Source: a bacterium (GTDB taxonomy: Bacteria > Muiribacteriota > Ozemobacteria > Ozemobacterales > Ozemobacteraceae). Taken from it: DNA of 6,563 nt. The notes beneath the pieces are model-generated. The model had not been told where the DNA came from and ran no database searches. It was given only the letters and a program-made list of their open reading frames with translations. The stretch covers positions 1 through 6,563 of the forward strand of contig JACPTH010000186.1 in NCBI GenBank assembly GCA_016192885.1, written 5' to 3'. The position numbers were made by a program, and so were the translations under genes. Shown piece after piece: positions 4,659 to 6,563 of the stretch (the first letter of the stretch is position 1; every line of letters begins with the position of its first letter).

Positions 4659-6563
4659 TCACCTATTTTTATAGATTTTCCATTTGGGTGATCCTGCCTG
4701 GGCAATGTTTTGCCATGATGGAAATGCTTCAACATCAAGTTCTATTGGTTCATTTACGGTAAGCAAGCCATTGGGAATCCATTTTAGAGTGGCCTCATCT
4801 TTTTTGGCATTCCCCTCCCATGACCAGGAAAGCATTTTAATTGGGCACCATATTGAATTTTCGACGAAGATTTTATTTGGACGAACAATCATAAAAAGCT
4901 TAAAGTCCATTCTGGCATTAACTTCACTTATCTTTGCTGGCGGGTCTTCAAGGTAAACCCGCGGGGAATCATTGTACCACTTATTTGCGATAACGATATT
5001 TTCAGAAGTCGAAATAACGGTATTCATATCGTTAGTAGGGGATTCCGAGTCTAACCAAAACGAACCCTTGGGCTCCGTAATCATGTATTCAACAGATTTG
5101 CTGCTTAAATTTTCTCGGGAATTGAATATACTGATCGTTTGAATGCAATTGAAATCGTAGGTTATTCCGGTATTGTTTAATACTTTTGGTGAAAAGGTAA
5201 GGCCGGCGGTGGGAAATTTAAAATAACCAACATACCATCGCCCTGCTGATTCTGGTTCTCCCGCCTGTATGGCGTCATCCGTAGCAATCTGGTCAACTAC
5301 AGGATTGCGAAAATTTCCCTCGCTCTTTATAAAATAAGGCCTCTTATATAGCAAGGAAGCTTTCGTGGTCTTAGGAAGACCTAAATACTCCCCGGTGAAA
5401 AATATTTCCGTATTCGTTACATCGCCGAAATCAAAAATGTAGAATGAGACTTTTTCCGCCGCTAAAAGAATGGTCGGAACAGTAGCGACATTGCCAGAAT
5501 TTACTAAGTAATAGTCAACCAGGGGAGATATTGGTTCCCATTTTGGTTTTTTTAAATGGATTTCTTGATTCCCCTGCTTATAGGCCTTATAAGAAAGTGT
5601 AATGTATTCCCCTAGGTAACAAGAGCGCTCATGAATTGGCTGATTGTCGATAAAAAACTTGACAACTATATCTTGTACTAAAGCATACCAACTAACATCT
5701 GTTGATGAATTATAGATGGCGCTTGGATAGGCAACCTCAACTATCGCGAACTTTCCTCTTGCCAAACCATTTACCAAACCTGGCTTTAGTGGGGTAAAAT
5801 TATAAGGTTGGCTTTCAATACCTTGTTTGGTTGGCGTTTGCTCTTCAAACCAATCGACGTTAACCAATTCAAGTTTGTAATCGCGGTCCAAGAGATAAAT
5901 TACATTGGCGCTTTTCTTAAAAGCTGATAATGATGTTGGTGGAGGTTGAGGAACAGGTGTTTCCTTAGATTCCACAATAAAGGTTAACTGTTGTGTTTCA
6001 CCGATGGTGAGGGTAAAACTGGATGGCTCAACCTTAGCTGAGACTAAATCCCTCAGATTCAAAACTTGTATCGGAAAATCTTTTTTAACAAATGGAATTT
6101 TGCCGTCATCGCCGAAATCAAAATGGTTGATTAACTCGACATTTGCCAATCCTGGTTTCTTGAAAATAGCCACAAAGTTTGATTCCTTAGAAGTTTGTCC
6201 TTCGGAGGTTTTCCAAGAAAAACCGATTACTTGTGTCTTGGCAGGCAATACATTTGGATCTGGTAGCGCCGGGGATAAAGAAATTTCATGATTAATTCCA
6301 GAGTCTCTGAACCAAAAATAGGGTTTTCCCAAAACCAAAAAACTACCCGAAGCAGGTTCAAATGTGCGGCCAACATCAGCTATTGCCTTATTGGGCAAAT
6401 GACCTGATAAAGTATTTTGCCAATCAGGATTTCCCACCGCCCACAGGTCGGCGCGGACGGCGGGGAATGTGAAGAGCCACGTTGGCAACTCATCGTCAGC
6501 GATCGACGGAATGTCCTTCATGAAACCATTTGCCATGGCTTTTTTCTTGTCGGAAACCGACAC
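4659..6563 (-). CDS. Large Ig-like repeat protein, probably surface or secreted, 5' end outside the window
   Basis: An open frame of at least 634 residues that reaches the right edge. It probably continues upstream: the edge GTG has no visible Shine-Dalgarno, and no signal peptide or hydrophobic segment is present. The sequence is almost all beta-strand-like, rich in aromatic residues, Pro, Asn and Lys. Residues about 179-197 (E-P-S-S-F-T-L-T-I-G-E-T-Q-Q-L-T-F) look like the opening strands of a bacterial Ig-like (Big_2-type) domain. A Pro-rich linker (PVPQPPPT) follows at 203-210. FDFGD occurs twice, at 148-152 and 377-381, and PDWQN / PSWQN at 46-50 and 615-619, pointing to duplicated modules. 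The region about 473-620 (CIQTISIF, NDSPRVYLEDP, F-K-L-F-M-I-V-R-P, SIWCPIKMLSWSWEG) resembles, from memory, a C-terminal segment seen in other unnamed bacterial proteins. No catalytic motif is visible. The gene is coupled to the small exported-protein gene downstream. Confidence 0.75.
   Translation of the reverse strand: MSVSDKKKAMANGFMKDIPSIADDELPTWLFTFPAVRADLWAVGNPDWQNTLSGHLPNKAIADVGRTFEPASGSFLVLGKPYFWFRDSGINHEISLSPALPDPNVLPAKTQVIGFSWKTSEGQTSKESNFVAIFKKPGLANVELINHFDFGDDGKIPFVKKDFPIQVLNLRDLVSAKVEPSSFTLTIGETQQLTFIVESKETPVPQPPPTSLSAFKKSANVIYLLDRDYKLELVNVDWFEEQTPTKQGIESQPYNFTPLKPGLVNGLARGKFAIVEVAYPSAIYNSSTDVSWYALVQDIVVKFFIDNQPIHERSCYLGEYITLSYKAYKQGNQEIHLKKPKWEPISPLVDYYLVNSGNVATVPTILLAAEKVSFYIFDFGDVTNTEIFFTGEYLGLPKTTKASLLYKRPYFIKSEGNFRNPVVDQIATDDAIQAGEPESAGRWYVGYFKFPTAGLTFSPKVLNNTGITYDFNCIQTISIFNSRENLSSKSVEYMITEPKGSFWLDSESPTNDMNTVISTSENIVIANKWYNDSPRVYLEDPPAKISEVNARMDFKLFMIVRPNKIFVENSIWCPIKMLSWSWEGNAKKDEATLKWIPNGLLTVNEPIELDVEAFPSWQNIAQAGSPKWKIYKNR

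Noticed and set aside
4652..4738. 29-residue N-terminal extension of the 185-residue exported protein
   Set aside because: It would lie wholly inside the 3' end of the upstream gene and precede an obvious signal peptide that begins at the ATG at 4651 with its own GGTGA.

Overview
This is a bacterial chromosomal window in which every supported gene lies on the minus strand, so transcription runs from the right edge to the left. The evidence is tight spacing, good Shine-Dalgarno sequences (GAGGAGGAG, GGGAGGAAGG), GTG and ATG starts, and several 4-bp start/stop overlaps. Base composition is moderately AT-rich by eye. I cannot name the organism. The left-hand genes are universal bacterial housekeeping genes, while the right-hand genes are unfamiliar exported proteins, a mix typical of a poorly sampled lineage.

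Right part (6563 to about 3930): a large protein built of Ig-like beta-sandwich segments (5' end beyond the window) is followed 7 nt later by a small signal-peptide protein. That gene overlaps by ATGA the start of a roughly 52-codon ORF with a near-ideal Shine-Dalgarno. These look like one translationally coupled unit for exported or surface proteins. I can assign no biochemical function to any of them.

Middle (3938 to 3808): about 130 bp without a convincing gene. It carries a weak 7-bp stem-loop and a 10-bp palindrome just upstream of the next gene, and is the only real break between the two transcription blocks.

Left part (3807 to 1): an unknown polytopic membrane protein overlaps the start of nnr, the bifunctional NAD(P)H-hydrate repair enzyme. 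nnr overlaps by GTGA a WalJ/YycJ-type metallo-beta-lactamase-fold hydrolase. After a 67-nt gap, the first 53 codons of rlmH (23S rRNA pseudouridine-1915 N3-methyltransferase) run off the left edge. The rlmH fragment is short but recognisable, and a walJ-like gene close to rlmH is a known arrangement in Firmicutes, which supports both calls.

I found no mobile element, CRISPR array, RNA gene, toxin-antitoxin pair or defence system. The best candidates for something undescribed are the exported-protein cassette on the right with its tiny coupled ORF, and the membrane protein tied to nnr. Both are modest leads, not demonstrated systems.
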